A stretch of DNA of 64,000 bases from Croceibacterium_A sp035626815 (GCA_035626815.1 DASPMY010000049.1:62001-126000); one strand, 5' to 3'; positions 1 to 8,599 are shown, counted from the first letter of the stretch. Notes: a model not told the origin generated them from the sequence alone. Numbers and translations are program-made.

Positions 1-2163
1 CGTGTCGACCTGGCGCACCAGCGCCTTGATCGGCCCGACCCCCGCCGGGGTGATCGACAGGCGGCGAATGCCGAGCCCGAGCAGCGCCAGCGCCTCCAGC
101 CGCCGCCCGCCCATCTCCCCGCACACGCCCAGCTGCACCGGATGGCCGACCGTGGCCGCGACCACCCGCCGCAGGAAGCGCAGGATCGCCGGGCTGAGCC
201 AGTCGTAGCGCTCGGCCAGCTTGGGATTGCCGCGGTCGGCGGCGAACAGGAACTGCGTCAGGTCGTTGGTGCCGATCGAGATGAACGAGACTTGCGGGAT
301 CAGCACGTCGAGCATCTCGGCGAGCGAGGGCACCTCGAGCATCACCCCGTAGCGGATCGCTTCTGGCAGCGTCTTCTTGCAATGCTTGAGGAACGCCAGC
401 TGGCCGTCGAACACCGCCTTGGCCGCCTCGAACTCCCACGGCTCGGACACCATCGGGAACATCACGTTGAGGTGGTGGCCCGCCGCCGCCTCGATCAGCG
501 CGCGCGCCTGGACCTTGAGCAGCCCCTCGCGCTCCAGCGCCAGCCGCAGCGCGCGCCAGCCCATCGCCGGGTTCTCGTCCTCGCTTACCTCGCTACGCAA
601 ATAGGGCAACGACTTGTCGCCGCCGATGTCGACCGTGCGGAAGATCACCGGCTTGTCGCCCGCCGCCTCGAGCACGTCGCGGTACAGCCGGGTCTGCCGG
701 TCGCGCTGCGGCAGCGCCGCCGAGACGAGGAACTGGAACTCGGTGCGGAACAGCCCGATGCCGTCGGCCCCCGTCAGGCTCAGCATCGGGATGTCGTCGC
801 GCAGCCCGGCGTTCATCATCACCTCGATGCGCTGCCCGTCGCGGCTGAACGGCTCGACGTCGCGCATCAGCGCATATGCCGCCTGCCGCTCGCGGCTGCG
901 GGCGAAGCGCGTCTCGAATGCCGTCAGCACGCCTTGGGCCGGGCGGACGGTCAGCTGCCCGGCGTCGCCGTCGAGCAGCAGCAGGTCGCCTTCGCGGATC
1001 AGCCCGCGGGCGTTGCGCACGCGGCCGAGCACCGGCACGCCCATCGCGCGGGCGACGATGACCACGTGCGCGGTGAGCGAGCCTTCCTCGAGCACCACGC
1101 CCTTGAGCCGCCGCTTGTCGTACTCGAGCAGCTCGGCCGGGCCGAGGTTCTTGGCGATCAGCACCGAATCCCCGTGCAGGCCCATCGTCGCCGCGGTGCC
1201 GAGCTGGCCCGAGACGATCCGCAGCAGGCGGTTCGACAGGTCCTCGAGGTCGTGCATGCGGTCCTGCAGCAGCGGATCCTGGATCTCGCGCATGCGCATG
1301 CGGGTGCGCTGCTGGACGCGCTCGATCGCCGCCTCGGCGGTCAGCCCGGAATCGATCGCCTCGTTGATCCGCCGGCCCCAGCCTTCGTCGTAGGCGAACA
1401 TCTTGTAGGTCTCGAGCACCTGCTGGTGCTCGCCGTCGAGGCCGAACTCGGCCTGGCCGGCCATGTGGTCGATCTGCTCGCGCATCTTGTCGAACGCGAG
1501 GTAGACGCGCTGGCGCTCGGCCTCGATGTCCTCGGCCACGGTCTGCTCGATGGTGATGCGCGGCTGGTGGAACACCGCCTGGCCGAGCGCGAGGCCCTTG
1601 ACCAGCTGCAGCCCGGGGAGCGTCTCCTGGCCCGAATGGGCCGCCTCGGCCGTGGCGGCGCGCTCGTCGTCGACCAGACCGGCGTTGTGGATCATCTCCG
1701 CCAGCACCATCGCCACCGTCTGCAGCGCCTCGATCTCGACTTCCTCGTAGCGCCGCGGCTCGACGTGCTGGACGGTGAGCACCCCGATCGAGCGCTCGCG
1801 GCGGACGATCGGCACCCCGGCGAACGAGTGGAACTTCTCCTCGCCGGTCTCGGGGCGGTACTGGAACTCGGGATGGGTCGCGGCCTCGGCCAGGTTGAGC
1901 GTCTCGATGTTCTGCGCGATGGTGCCGGTGAGGCCTTCGCCGACACCGAGCTTGGTGACGTGGACCGCGGCCTGCTCGAGGCCGCGGGTGGCGAACAGCT
2001 CGAGCAGCCCGTCGCGCAGCAGGTAGATCGAGCAGACCTCGCTATCGAGCGCCTCGCCGATGATCTCGACGACCTGGTTGAGCTTGGCCTGCGCGTGCGT
2101 GCGCGCCGCCATCACCTCGTGCAGCTGGGTCAGGATCGAGCGGGCTGCAGCGGCGGCGGACAT
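1..2163 (-). CDS. ptsP: Phosphoenolpyruvate-protein phosphotransferase PtsP (enzyme I-Ntr), 3' end cut by window
   Basis: First enzyme of the nitrogen-related PTS. It autophosphorylates from phosphoenolpyruvate and passes the phosphate to NPr. The minus-strand frame runs open from an ATG at 2163 through 721 codons to the window edge, so the C-terminal end lies outside. Residues ~20-160 form a GAF sensory domain (reads SIYLLRDGLLELFATRGLEQ). The swivelling domain follows with the phospho-histidine motif GSLTAHVVIVARAMG, then the PEP-binding barrel with GADGIGLFRTEF, FRTVDIGGDK, GVMLEVPS and the GVCGEM motif carrying the catalytic cysteine. The GAF domain separates PtsP from carbohydrate-type PtsI. 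No other PTS gene is in view. Family-level identification is secure. Confidence 0.95.
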   Translation of the reverse strand, partial: MSAAAAARSILTQLHEVMAARTHAQAKLNQVVEIIGEALDSEVCSIYLLRDGLLELFATRGLEQAAVHVTKLGVGEGLTGTIAQNIETLNLAEAATHPEFQYRPETGEEKFHSFAGVPIVRRERSIGVLTVQHVEPRRYEEVEIEALQTVAMVLAEMIHNAGLVDDERAATAEAAHSGQETLPGLQLVKGLALGQAVFHQPRITIEQTVAEDIEAERQRVYLAFDKMREQIDHMAGQAEFGLDGEHQQVLETYKMFAYDEGWGRRINEAIDSGLTAEAAIERVQQRTRMRMREIQDPLLQDRMHDLEDLSNRLLRIVSGQLGTAATMGLHGDSVLIAKNLGPAELLEYDKRRLKGVVLEEGSLTAHVVIVARAMGVPVLGRVRNARGLIREGDLLLLDGDAGQLTVRPAQGVLTAFETRFARSRERQAAYALMRDVEPFSRDGQRIEVMMNAGLRDDIPMLSLTGADGIGLFRTEFQFLVSAALPQRDRQTRLYRDVLEAAGDKPVIFRTVDIGGDKSLPYLRSEVSEDENPAMGWRALRLALEREGLLKVQARALIEAAAGHHLNVMFPMVSEPWEFEAAKAVFDGQLAFLKHCKKTLPEAIRYGVMLEVPSLAEMLDVLIPQVSFISIGTNDLTQFLFAADRGNPKLAERYDWLSPAILRFLRRVVAATVGHPVQLGVCGEMGGRRLEALALLGLGIRRLSITPAGVGPIKALVRQVDT

Positions 2164-2202
2164 GGCTTCCGCCTATCCGATAAGCATCGGTTTGGAAATG
2201 AG

Positions 2203-2337
2203 GTCCCCTCTCCCCTCCCGCTTGGGGGTTCCCACGAAAGCAATAGTTTCGTGGGGCCCTCGGGAGGGGCCGGGCGAGGGCACGTGGGACGGCCGCAACA
2301 GCCCTCCCCTAACCCCTCCCGCAAGCGGGAGGAGAAT
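2203..2337. repeat. Intergenic palindromic repeat, CTCCCGCAAGCGGGAG family
   Basis: The gap between the ptsP start and the downstream DUF465 gene is filled by inverted-repeat sequence. Its right end, 2301-2332, contains the palindrome CCTCCCGCAAGCGGGAGG and is identical over 32 bases to 4977-5008. The left part has a degenerate arm (CCCCTCCCGCTTGGGGG). A second inner hairpin (CCCACGAAAG...TTTCGTGGGG) surrounds 2230-2255. No coding potential is seen. It may end transcription from either side or be a mobile-type REP sequence. Confidence 0.75.
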
Positions 2338-2342
2338 CGCCG

Positions 2343-2498
2343 TCAGATGTGCGCGATCGCTTCCTTGATCTTGAGCTTCTGCTTCTTGAGCGACTGGATC
2401 ATCCAGCTGTCGGGAGCGGGCCGGCTCATCTCTTCCCGGAGCCGCTCCTCCAGCCCTTCGTGCTTCGCTTGAAGGGCGGCGACATGCGAGGAATCCAT
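2343..2498 (-). CDS. DUF465 (YdcH-like) small protein
   Basis: 51-residue cytoplasmic protein of the DUF465 family, which forms short helical hairpins of unknown function. It contains the family's typical segment (LKKQKLKIKEAIAHI at the C terminus) preceded by a charged amphipathic helix. The ATG at 2498 is chosen because GGAG lies seven bases upstream. An in-frame ATG two codons earlier sits directly against that ribosome-binding site and is unlikely. It lies downstream of ptsP in the same direction but is separated by a palindromic repeat. A second DUF465 gene is encoded divergently at 2676. Function unknown. Confidence 0.8.
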   Translation of the reverse strand: MDSSHVAALQAKHEGLEERLREEMSRPAPDSWMIQSLKKQKLKIKEAIAHI

Positions 2499-2675
2499 AC
2501 GCATTCTCCTTGTCTGTTGGGGATGCCCCCTAACGACCCCTGCTGGCGACTCGCCGGCGAGCGACGCGCCGCCGATTGTCATCAAACCATATTAGTCTTA
2601 ATGCTTCAAACCCCGGCTGCGGCGAAGCGGTCGCACCGGGCGATGCAGCGCTTTCTGGCAGGGGGACGGGCCGCT

Positions 2676-2873
2676 GTGACCGAAGAGGAGATGCGCAAGC
2701 GGCTGGCGGGCTTGCGGATCGAGCACCGCGACCTCGACGCGGCGATCTCCGCCCTCAGCGCCACCGACAGCAAGGACCAGCTGCAGATCGCCCGGCTCAA
2801 GAAGCGCAAGCTGCGCCTCAAGGACCAGATCGCCATCATCGAGGATTACCTGACGCCCGACATCATCGCCTAG
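2676..2873 (+). CDS. DUF465 (YdcH-like) small protein, second copy
   Basis: 65-residue protein of the same family as the divergent neighbour at 2343-2498. It shares the layout of a short first helix, a middle with ATDSKDQLQIARLKKRKLRL, and a C-terminal helix (KDQIAIIEDYL). GTG at 2676 is chosen because a purine-rich stretch (GGGGGACGGG) sits about six bases upstream. An in-frame ATG at 2644 would add eleven residues that do not look like the family. The pairing of two DUF465 genes head to head upstream of DUF1465 suggests a conserved alphaproteobacterial neighbourhood. Function unknown. Confidence 0.75.
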   Translation: MTEEEMRKRLAGLRIEHRDLDAAISALSATDSKDQLQIARLKKRKLRLKDQIAIIEDYLTPDIIA

Positions 2874-2974
2874 CGCCGTCCGGCGGGTTGCCCGTGTCCA
2901 ATCGGGACAGCCGCCGACGAAGCGCGGAAAACCCGGCGATGGAACTGGCGCAGCGCTCGCCTGTTGGAGTAGCG

Positions 2975-3454
2975 ATGGCTCGCGCAATGGCCGAACCCGC
3001 CGACCTCAGCCCGACGATCGTCGAGGCGCTCTACTGCGAGGCGCTGGTCCTCGCCGACGAAGCGCGCGAAGCGTTCGACCTGTCGGGCCGCCTCGCCGGC
3101 AAGGGCTACGACGAGGATCTCGCCCGCATCGCGCTGTCGTGCGAGGCCCTGCGCACGACCACGCGGATGATGCACGCGATCGCCTGGCTGCTGAACCAGC
3201 GCGCCTACTTCGCCGGCGAGCTGAGCGAGTTCCAGCTCCGCCGCCACGGCCGCCTGCCGCCACCGCAGCCGGACGCCGATCCGGCGCAGCTGGCGCTGCT
3301 TTCGCCCGAGCTCGAAAACCTGATCGAGCGCACCCAGCGCTTCCATGCGCGGATCGAGCGGCTCGACGCGGCGTGGCACAACCGCTTCGCGATGCACCCG
3401 GCCGCGGTCCACCGGCTGCGCGACCGGCTCGGCCGCGCGGTGGCCAGCCTCTAG
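2975..3454 (+). CDS. DUF1465 family protein
   Basis: 159-residue, mostly helical cytoplasmic protein that resembles the DUF1465 family of Alphaproteobacteria. Recognisable parts are SPTIVEALYCEALVLADEAR near the N terminus, a second helix (LSCEALRTTTRMMHAIAWLL) and a C-terminal coiled segment. The ATG at 2975 has GGAG five bases upstream; an in-frame ATG at 2939 is a weaker alternative. The stop codon shares a CTAG with the stop of convergent glpK, so the two genes overlap tail to tail by three bases. Alphaproteobacterial relatives have been linked to cell-cycle regulation only loosely, and I do not assign a function. Confidence 0.8.
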   Translation: MARAMAEPADLSPTIVEALYCEALVLADEAREAFDLSGRLAGKGYDEDLARIALSCEALRTTTRMMHAIAWLLNQRAYFAGELSEFQLRRHGRLPPPQPDADPAQLALLSPELENLIERTQRFHARIERLDAAWHNRFAMHPAAVHRLRDRLGRAVASL

Positions 3455-4911
3455 ACCGACGCCAGCGCCGCGTCCCACGCGGCCACCCGTTGCGCGCGTT
3501 CGTCGTCGCTCATCCGCGGGTGGAAATGCCGCCGCGGGCCGATCATCTCCGCGGCCGCGGCTTCGAGCGTGGAGTGCAGGCCGATCCCGACCGCGGCCAG
3601 CATCGCCGCGCCGAGCGCGGTCGTCTCGACGAAATGGGGGCGGATCACCTCGAGCCCGGTCACGTCGGCGACGTCCTGCGCCATCCAGTCGTTGGCGGCC
3701 ATGCCGCCGTCGATCCGCAGCACGCGCCAGGCGGCGCCGTCGGCGGCGAACGCGGCGGCGAGGTCGCGCGTCTGGTGCGCCATCGCCTGCAGCGCGGCGC
3801 GCACGATGTGGGCCTTGCCGGTCGCGAAGCTCAGCCCGCGGATCAGGCCGCGCGCCTCGGGCCGCCAGTGCGGCGCGCCCATCCCGGACAGCGCCGGGAC
3901 CACGACCACGCCGCCGCTATCGGGCACCGAGCGGGCGAGCGCCTCGGTCTCGGCCGAGCTGCCGATCAGCCCGAGCGAATCGCGCAGCCAGTGGACGAAG
4001 CTGCCGGCGACGAACACCGAGCCCTCGAGCGCATAGTGGCGCTCGCCGCCGAGCTGGTGCAGCACGGTGCCGAGCAGGCGGTGGTCCGAGCGGGGCAGGG
4101 CGGCGCCGCGGTTCGACAGCACGAACGCCCCGGTGCCGTAAGTCGCCTTGGTCTCGCCGGGCGCCAGGCAGCCCTGGCCGATCGTCGCCGCCTGCTGGTC
4201 GCCGGCGAGGCCGCAGATCGGTATCGCCGGGCCGAACAGCGTGGTCGTGCCGAGCGCGCCGGCGCTGTCGGTCACCTCGGGCAGCGCCGCGTGCGGCACG
4301 CCGAACAGCTCGCACAGGCTCTCGTCCCAGCTCGGCCCGGCGAGCGGCAGCAGCAGCGTGCGGCTGGCGTTGGCCGCATCGCTCACGTGCGCGCCGGTGA
4401 GCTTGAAGGTCAGCCAGCTCTCGATCGTGCCGAACGCCAGTCGGCCCGCCGCCGCCGCCTCGGCGACGGCGGGCCGATGGTCGAGCAGCCAGCGCATCTT
4501 GGTCGCCGAGAAATAGGGATCGAGCAGCAGCCCGGTCCGCTCGCGCACGCGGTCCTCGTGGCCGGCCTCGCGCAACGCGGCGCAGGCGTCGGCGGTGCGG
4601 CGGTCCTGCCACACCAGCGCGCGGGCCAGCGGCGCGCCCGATTGCCGATCCCAGGCGACGACGGTCTCGCGCTGGTTGGTGATGCCGATCGCCGCGATCC
4701 GCTCGGCGCCGCCGGCCCGCTCGACCATCTCGCCGGCGCAGCGGAGCGTGCGTTGCCAGATCTCGTCCGCGTCGTGCTCGACCCAGCCGGGGCGCGGATA
4801 GTGCTGGGTCAGCTCGGCCTGCGCCACGCCGCGCGGCTCGCCCGCCGCGCTGAACAGCATCGCGCGGGTCGAGGTCGTGCCTTCGTCGAGGACCAGGATC
4901 AGCTCGGACAT
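3451..4911 (-). CDS. glpK: Glycerol kinase
   Basis: ATP-dependent phosphorylation of glycerol to sn-glycerol 3-phosphate in the cytoplasm. The 486 residues match the usual length of the FGGY kinase family. The N terminus reads LILVLDEGTTSTRAMLF, the phosphate-binding loop. Later come GITNQRETVVAWDRQSG, VWQDRRTAD, KATYGTGAF and the C-terminal nucleotide-binding part RIDGGMAANDWMAQ. The start at 4911 is preceded by GGAGACGCC. No glpF or glpD is next to it, so it is a lone gene here. It converges on DUF1465 and is bounded upstream by a palindromic repeat. Confidence 0.95.
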   Translation of the reverse strand: MSELILVLDEGTTSTRAMLFSAAGEPRGVAQAELTQHYPRPGWVEHDADEIWQRTLRCAGEMVERAGGAERIAAIGITNQRETVVAWDRQSGAPLARALVWQDRRTADACAALREAGHEDRVRERTGLLLDPYFSATKMRWLLDHRPAVAEAAAAGRLAFGTIESWLTFKLTGAHVSDAANASRTLLLPLAGPSWDESLCELFGVPHAALPEVTDSAGALGTTTLFGPAIPICGLAGDQQAATIGQGCLAPGETKATYGTGAFVLSNRGAALPRSDHRLLGTVLHQLGGERHYALEGSVFVAGSFVHWLRDSLGLIGSSAETEALARSVPDSGGVVVVPALSGMGAPHWRPEARGLIRGLSFATGKAHIVRAALQAMAHQTRDLAAAFAADGAAWRVLRIDGGMAANDWMAQDVADVTGLEVIRPHFVETTALGAAMLAAVGIGLHSTLEAAAAEMIGPRRHFHPRMSDDERAQRVAAWDAALASV

Positions 4912-4917
4912 GGCGTC

Positions 4918-5010
4918 TCCTCCCCCTCCCGCTTGCGGGAGGGGGCCGGGGGGAGGGCTTGTTGAAGGCTCGACATGCCCTCCCCTAACCCCTCCCGCAA
5001 GCGGGAGGGG
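4918..5010. repeat. Intergenic inverted repeat, CTCCCGCAAGCGGGAG family
   Basis: Two copies of the palindrome lie in opposite orientation: 4922-4957 (CCCTCCCGCTTGCGGGAGGG core) and 4977-5010 (CCTCCCGCAAGCGGGAGG core). Together they can fold into one long hairpin. The right copy is identical over 32 bases to the one at 2301-2332. It sits between the divergent starts of glpK (4911) and the DUF4230 gene (5045), so it occupies the promoter region of both. Confidence 0.8.
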
Positions 5011-5044
5011 AACATCGGTTCGCACTCACCCGTTCGGCAGGCAC

Positions 5045-5737
5045 ATGGACGACCCGCACCTGATCAAGCGCGACAGCAACCTCGACCGGCTGCAGCACCC
5101 GCCGCACCGCGAGCGGCCGCTGGCGCGCGTGCAGGCGCTGCCGTGGCTGCTGTTCATCGCCGCGCTGGCGCTCGCCGCGTGGCTCGGCTGGCGCGCGTTC
5201 GGGCCGGAGGACAACGGCGACCCGCTGGCGACCAGCCTGGTCGCGTTCGAGAAGCAGAACCGGCTGACGGTGTTCTCGGCGCAGCTGTCGCCGGTCGTCG
5301 CCAGCGAGGACAGCCGCCTGTTCGGCGCGATCCGCAGCCGGCAGGTGGCGGTGATCCCGGCGCGGGTCGACTACACGCTCGACTTGTCGCAGATGGACCG
5401 CAACCGCCTGCGCTGGGACGAGGCGACGCGCACGCTCGCGGTGCAGCTGCCGCCGCTCAGGGTCGGCAAGCCGAACCTCGACGAGAGCCGCGCGCAGTAT
5501 TTGCGCCAAGGTATCTGGATCAGCCGCGACGCGCAGGACGACCTGACGCGCGCCAACACCCGCCTCGCCGAGCAGCAGGCGGTCGAGCAGGCGGCCAACC
5601 CGGTGCTGATGGGCCTCGCCCGCGCGGCGGCCAAGGACGCCATCCGCCAGAACCTCGCCATCCCGCTCGAGGTCGCCGGCTTCGGCGAGGTCACGGTGAA
5701 CGTCCGCTTCGACGGCGAGGCCGTCCCGGCCCGCTGA
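5045..5737 (+). CDS. DUF4230 membrane-anchored protein
   Basis: 230-residue protein with one N-terminal transmembrane segment (about residues 32-50, LPWLLFIAALALAAWLGW) followed by a soluble domain matching DUF4230: a strand-rich part (VFSAQLSPVVAS, AVIPARVDYTLDLSQM, LAVQLPPLRVGKPNL) and a C-terminal helix-strand. The soluble part probably faces the periplasm. DUF4230 proteins have no established function. ATG 5045 is the first start after the inverted repeat, and it gives a short basic cytoplasmic N terminus, which fits a single-pass anchor. It is divergent from glpK. Confidence 0.75.
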   Translation: MDDPHLIKRDSNLDRLQHPPHRERPLARVQALPWLLFIAALALAAWLGWRAFGPEDNGDPLATSLVAFEKQNRLTVFSAQLSPVVASEDSRLFGAIRSRQVAVIPARVDYTLDLSQMDRNRLRWDEATRTLAVQLPPLRVGKPNLDESRAQYLRQGIWISRDAQDDLTRANTRLAEQQAVEQAANPVLMGLARAAAKDAIRQNLAIPLEVAGFGEVTVNVRFDGEAVPAR

Positions 5738-5801
5738 CCATTGCCGCCGCCGGGGCAAGTTGGTATCGCTTGCAACGGGTCGCCGGACGGGGGTTCGGTC
5801 A

Positions 5802-6569
5802 ATGGCTAGTGTTCCCTTCGCGACGGGCGCGGATCGCGGCGAGGCGCGGTTCTTCTTCACCATGGCGTGCCTGATGGCGGCGACCATCGTCGCCGGCTTC
5901 TCGTTCAACCTGGCGACCGGACGCAGCAGCTTCGACATGCCGTGGCTGGTTCACTTCCACGCCTGGGTGATGATGGGCTGGGTGGGCTTGTACGTCGTCC
6001 AGAACTCGCTGATCTTCGCCGGCAACGTCGCGCTGCATCGCCGGCTCGGCTGGCTCTCGGTGGCCTGGCTGCCGGCCATCCTGGTGATGGGCCTGCTGAT
6101 CACGCGCCTGTCGCTCCAGACCGCGGGCGGACCGTTCTTCTTCGACCAGAACGAGTTCCTGATCAGCAACCCGCTGATGCTGGCGCTGTCGGTCGGCCTC
6201 GCCGGCTGGGCGGTCGCCGTGCGCGCCAATACCGGGTGGCACCGGCGGCTGATGTTCTGCAGCTTCGCCATCCTCACGGGCCCGGGCATCGGCCGGCTGG
6301 CGCCGAACCCGCTGCTGATCCCCTACGCCTGGTGGATCGGCGCCGTCGGCCTGCCGCTGCTGTTCCCGCTGATCGGCATGCTGGCTGACAAGCGCCGCTA
6401 CGGCGCGGTGCACCCGGCGTGGTTCTGCGGCGTCGGCGGCGTGATCGCGGTCCAGGCGGTGGCCGACCTGATCGCCTACAGTTCGTGGGGATACCGGTTC
6501 ACCGAGTGGTTCCTCGCCGGCACGCCGGGCGCGGAGCGGTCGATGGCCGCGTTCCTGCCGCCGATGTGA
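5802..6569 (+). CDS. Hypothetical multi-pass membrane protein
   Basis: 255 residues with about seven predicted hydrophobic helices, the first near residues 15-35 and the last around 205-225. Histidines sit in or next to helices (MPWLVHFHAWVMMGW, ALHRRLGWLS, TGWHRRLMFC), a pattern seen in small haem-binding or DUF2306-like membrane proteins, but I do not recognise a named family. ATG 5802 has GGACGGGGG upstream; a TTG at 5760 would add 14 residues. It lies 64 bases after DUF4230 and 40 bases before nadA, all on the plus strand, so it could be co-transcribed with nadA. Function unknown. Confidence 0.65.
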   Translation: MASVPFATGADRGEARFFFTMACLMAATIVAGFSFNLATGRSSFDMPWLVHFHAWVMMGWVGLYVVQNSLIFAGNVALHRRLGWLSVAWLPAILVMGLLITRLSLQTAGGPFFFDQNEFLISNPLMLALSVGLAGWAVAVRANTGWHRRLMFCSFAILTGPGIGRLAPNPLLIPYAWWIGAVGLPLLFPLIGMLADKRRYGAVHPAWFCGVGGVIAVQAVADLIAYSSWGYRFTEWFLAGTPGAERSMAAFLPPM

Positions 6570-6609
6570 GGTTGTTCGGGCGGGGCCGCGCGCCTATCTC
6601 CCTCGTACG

Positions 6610-7596
6610 ATGAGCATCCAGACGAAGCTGCCCGCGGGCGCCGATTTGCGCGCCGAGATCGACCGTCTGCGCCGCGAGCGCAACGCGGTGATCCTGGCGC
6701 ACTACTACCAGAAGCCCGAGCTGCAGGACCTCGCCGATTTCGTCGGCGATTCGCTCGAGCTGAGCCGCAAGGCGGCCGACACCGACGCCGAGGTGATCGC
6801 CTTCTGCGGCGTCAAGTTCATGGCCGACACCGCCAAGATCCTCTCGCCCGACAAGATCGTCGTGCTGCCCGACATGGATGCCGGGTGCAGCCTCGAGGAC
6901 TCCTGCCCGCCGGAGAAGTTCAAGGCGTTCCGCGAGCAGCACCCTGACCACATCGCGCTGACCTACATCAACTGCTCGACCGAGGTGAAGGCGCTCAGCG
7001 ACGTGATCGTCACCAGCTCGAGCGCCGAGACGATCCTCAGCCAGATCCCCCAGGACCAGCCGATCATCTTCGGGCCGGACCGGCACCTCGGCGGCTACCT
7101 CAACCGCAAGTTCGGCCGCGACATGCTGCTGTGGCCGGGCGTGTGCATCGTCCACGAGGCGTTCTCGGAGCGCGAGCTGCTCAAGCTGATCGAGCAGCAC
7201 CCCGGCGCGCCCGTGGCCGCGCACCCCGAGTGCCCGCCGCACATCATCGACCACGCCGCGCTGGTCGGCTCGACCAGCGCCATCCTGCAGTACGCCAAGA
7301 CCTTCACCGGCGACACGCTGATCGTCGCCACCGAGCCGCACATCATCCACCAGATGCGGCTCGCGCTGCCCGAGAAGAATTTCATCGGCGCGCCCGGGGC
7401 CGACGGCAACTGCAACTGCAACATCTGCCCGTACATGGCGCTCAACACGATGGAGAAGCTCTACGCCTGCCTGCGCGACCTGACCCCGCGCATCGAGATC
7501 GAGGAAGGCCTGCGGCTGGCGGCCAAGCGCAGCCTCGACCGCATGCTCGAGCTGGCCAGCGGCACGATCGGCAAGGGCGACCTCGGGCGGGTCTAG
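6610..7596 (+). CDS. nadA: Quinolinate synthase
   Basis: Condenses iminoaspartate with dihydroxyacetone phosphate to quinolinate, in the de novo NAD pathway, using a [4Fe-4S] cluster. The 328-residue protein has AHYYQKPE (residues 30-37), GVKFMADTAKIL (67-78), the DMDAGCSLEDSC loop and the NCSTEVKA motif (Cys122). Cys208 in HPECPP and the C-terminal GNCNCNICPYM (Cys268, 270, 273) supply the remaining cluster ligand candidates. Neither nadB nor nadC is adjacent. Its stop overlaps the stop of convergent yjbQ at a CTAG. Confidence 0.96.
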   Translation: MSIQTKLPAGADLRAEIDRLRRERNAVILAHYYQKPELQDLADFVGDSLELSRKAADTDAEVIAFCGVKFMADTAKILSPDKIVVLPDMDAGCSLEDSCPPEKFKAFREQHPDHIALTYINCSTEVKALSDVIVTSSSAETILSQIPQDQPIIFGPDRHLGGYLNRKFGRDMLLWPGVCIVHEAFSERELLKLIEQHPGAPVAAHPECPPHIIDHAALVGSTSAILQYAKTFTGDTLIVATEPHIIHQMRLALPEKNFIGAPGADGNCNCNICPYMALNTMEKLYACLRDLTPRIEIEEGLRLAAKRSLDRMLELASGTIGKGDLGRV

Positions 7597-8009
7597 TCGC
7601 CCATCGCCTGGGCGACGACGTAGCGCTTGTGCGCGTCGTGGCGATGCTCGACCAGGAACACGCCCTGCCAGCTGCCGAGCATCATCTTGCCGTCGGCCAG
7701 CGGGATCGTCAGGCTGTTGCCGGTGAGCATCGACTTGATGTGCGCCGGCATGTCGTCGGGCCCTTCCGCGCTGTGCTCGTAGCCGTGGCCCTCGGGCGCG
7801 GCGGACGACAGCCAGCGGATCAGATCGCGCCGCACCGCCGGCGAAGCGTTTTCGCTGATCATCAGCGAGGCCGAGGTGTGCTGGCAGAACAGCGTCACCT
7901 GCCCCATGCGGATGTCGGTCGCGCGGATCCAGCTGGTCACGTCGTCGGTGATGTCGTGCAGCCCCTGCCCCGCGGTATCGAACGTGAGGATGGCGAGCGA
8001 CTGGTGCAT
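7593..8009 (-). CDS. yjbQ: YjbQ family protein (UPF0047, secondary thiamine-phosphate synthase)
   Basis: 138-residue cytoplasmic protein of the YjbQ/UPF0047 family, which has weak thiamine-phosphate synthase activity in some members; the physiological role is unsettled. Typical motifs are present: LFCQHTSASLMISENASP, the histidine-containing GHGYEHSAEGPDDMPAHI (probable metal site), GSWQGVFLVEHR near the C terminus. It starts only 20 bases from the divergent AlkB-like gene, so the two share a very short control region. The stop overlaps that of nadA tail to tail. Confidence 0.88.
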   Translation of the reverse strand: MHQSLAILTFDTAGQGLHDITDDVTSWIRATDIRMGQVTLFCQHTSASLMISENASPAVRRDLIRWLSSAAPEGHGYEHSAEGPDDMPAHIKSMLTGNSLTIPLADGKMMLGSWQGVFLVEHRHDAHKRYVVAQAMGD

Positions 8010-8029
8010 CGGACCCCCATATAGGCGAA

Positions 8030-8599
8030 ATGGTAAAGCAAGGTGAACTGTTCGGTGTCCACGCGCCCGCGCTCGTGCCCGGGCTGGTGCAGGTGCTCGA
8101 GGCAGTCACGCCGACGGACGAGGCGGCGCTGACGGCGCGCATCGATGCCGCGCCGCTGGCGCCGTTCCAGTTCGGCCAGTGGGAAGGCAAGCGCCTGACG
8201 ACGCACTACGGCCGCGCCTACGACTTCGCCCGCCACCGGCTCGACGAGGCGCCGCCGATGCCGCCGTGGCTCGCCGCGCTGCGCGACAGGCTCGCCCCGC
8301 TCGCCGGCATGGACCCGGCGGCGCTTACCGCCGCGCTGCTCATTCGCTACGACCCCGGCGCGGGCATCGGCTGGCACCGCGACCGCCCGCAATACGGCGA
8401 GGTGCTCGGCCTCTCGCTCGGCGCGCCGTGCACCCTGCGCCTGCGCCGCCGCACCGCCACCGGCTTCGAGCGCCGCCACCTCGATCTCCCACCGCGCTCG
8501 CTTTACCGGCTGTCGGGCGAGGTCCGCTGGGAGTGGGAGCACTCGATCGTCCCGCTGGCCGACACGCGCCGGTCGGTGACCTTCCGGACGCTGCGCTAG
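8030..8599 (+). CDS. AlkB-like 2-oxoglutarate/Fe(II) dioxygenase
   Basis: 189-residue protein of the AlkB fold, which oxidatively demethylates nucleic acids (or, for some homologues, RNA or protein) using 2-oxoglutarate and Fe(II). The iron ligands are visible as His116 and Asp118 (GIGWHRDRPQ) and His171 (WEWEHSI). Arg181 and Arg186 in RRSVTFR match the 2-oxoglutarate-binding arginines. It lacks the N-terminal nucleotide-recognition lid features of E. coli AlkB and resembles the shorter AlkB2/3-like bacterial group. Substrate cannot be told from sequence. It is divergent from yjbQ. Confidence 0.88.
   Translation: MVKQGELFGVHAPALVPGLVQVLEAVTPTDEAALTARIDAAPLAPFQFGQWEGKRLTTHYGRAYDFARHRLDEAPPMPPWLAALRDRLAPLAGMDPAALTAALLIRYDPGAGIGWHRDRPQYGEVLGLSLGAPCTLRLRRRTATGFERRHLDLPPRSLYRLSGEVRWEWEHSIVPLADTRRSVTFRTLR

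Noticed and set aside
142..2472. 776-codon plus-strand open frame
   Set aside because: It is the antisense shadow of ptsP and the DUF465 gene; the translation is Arg/Gly/Asp-rich low complexity, with no domain, while the opposite strand reads a complete PtsP.
3139..4965. 608-codon plus-strand frame opposite glpK
   Set aside because: Antisense shadow of glpK with arginine-rich low-complexity translation.
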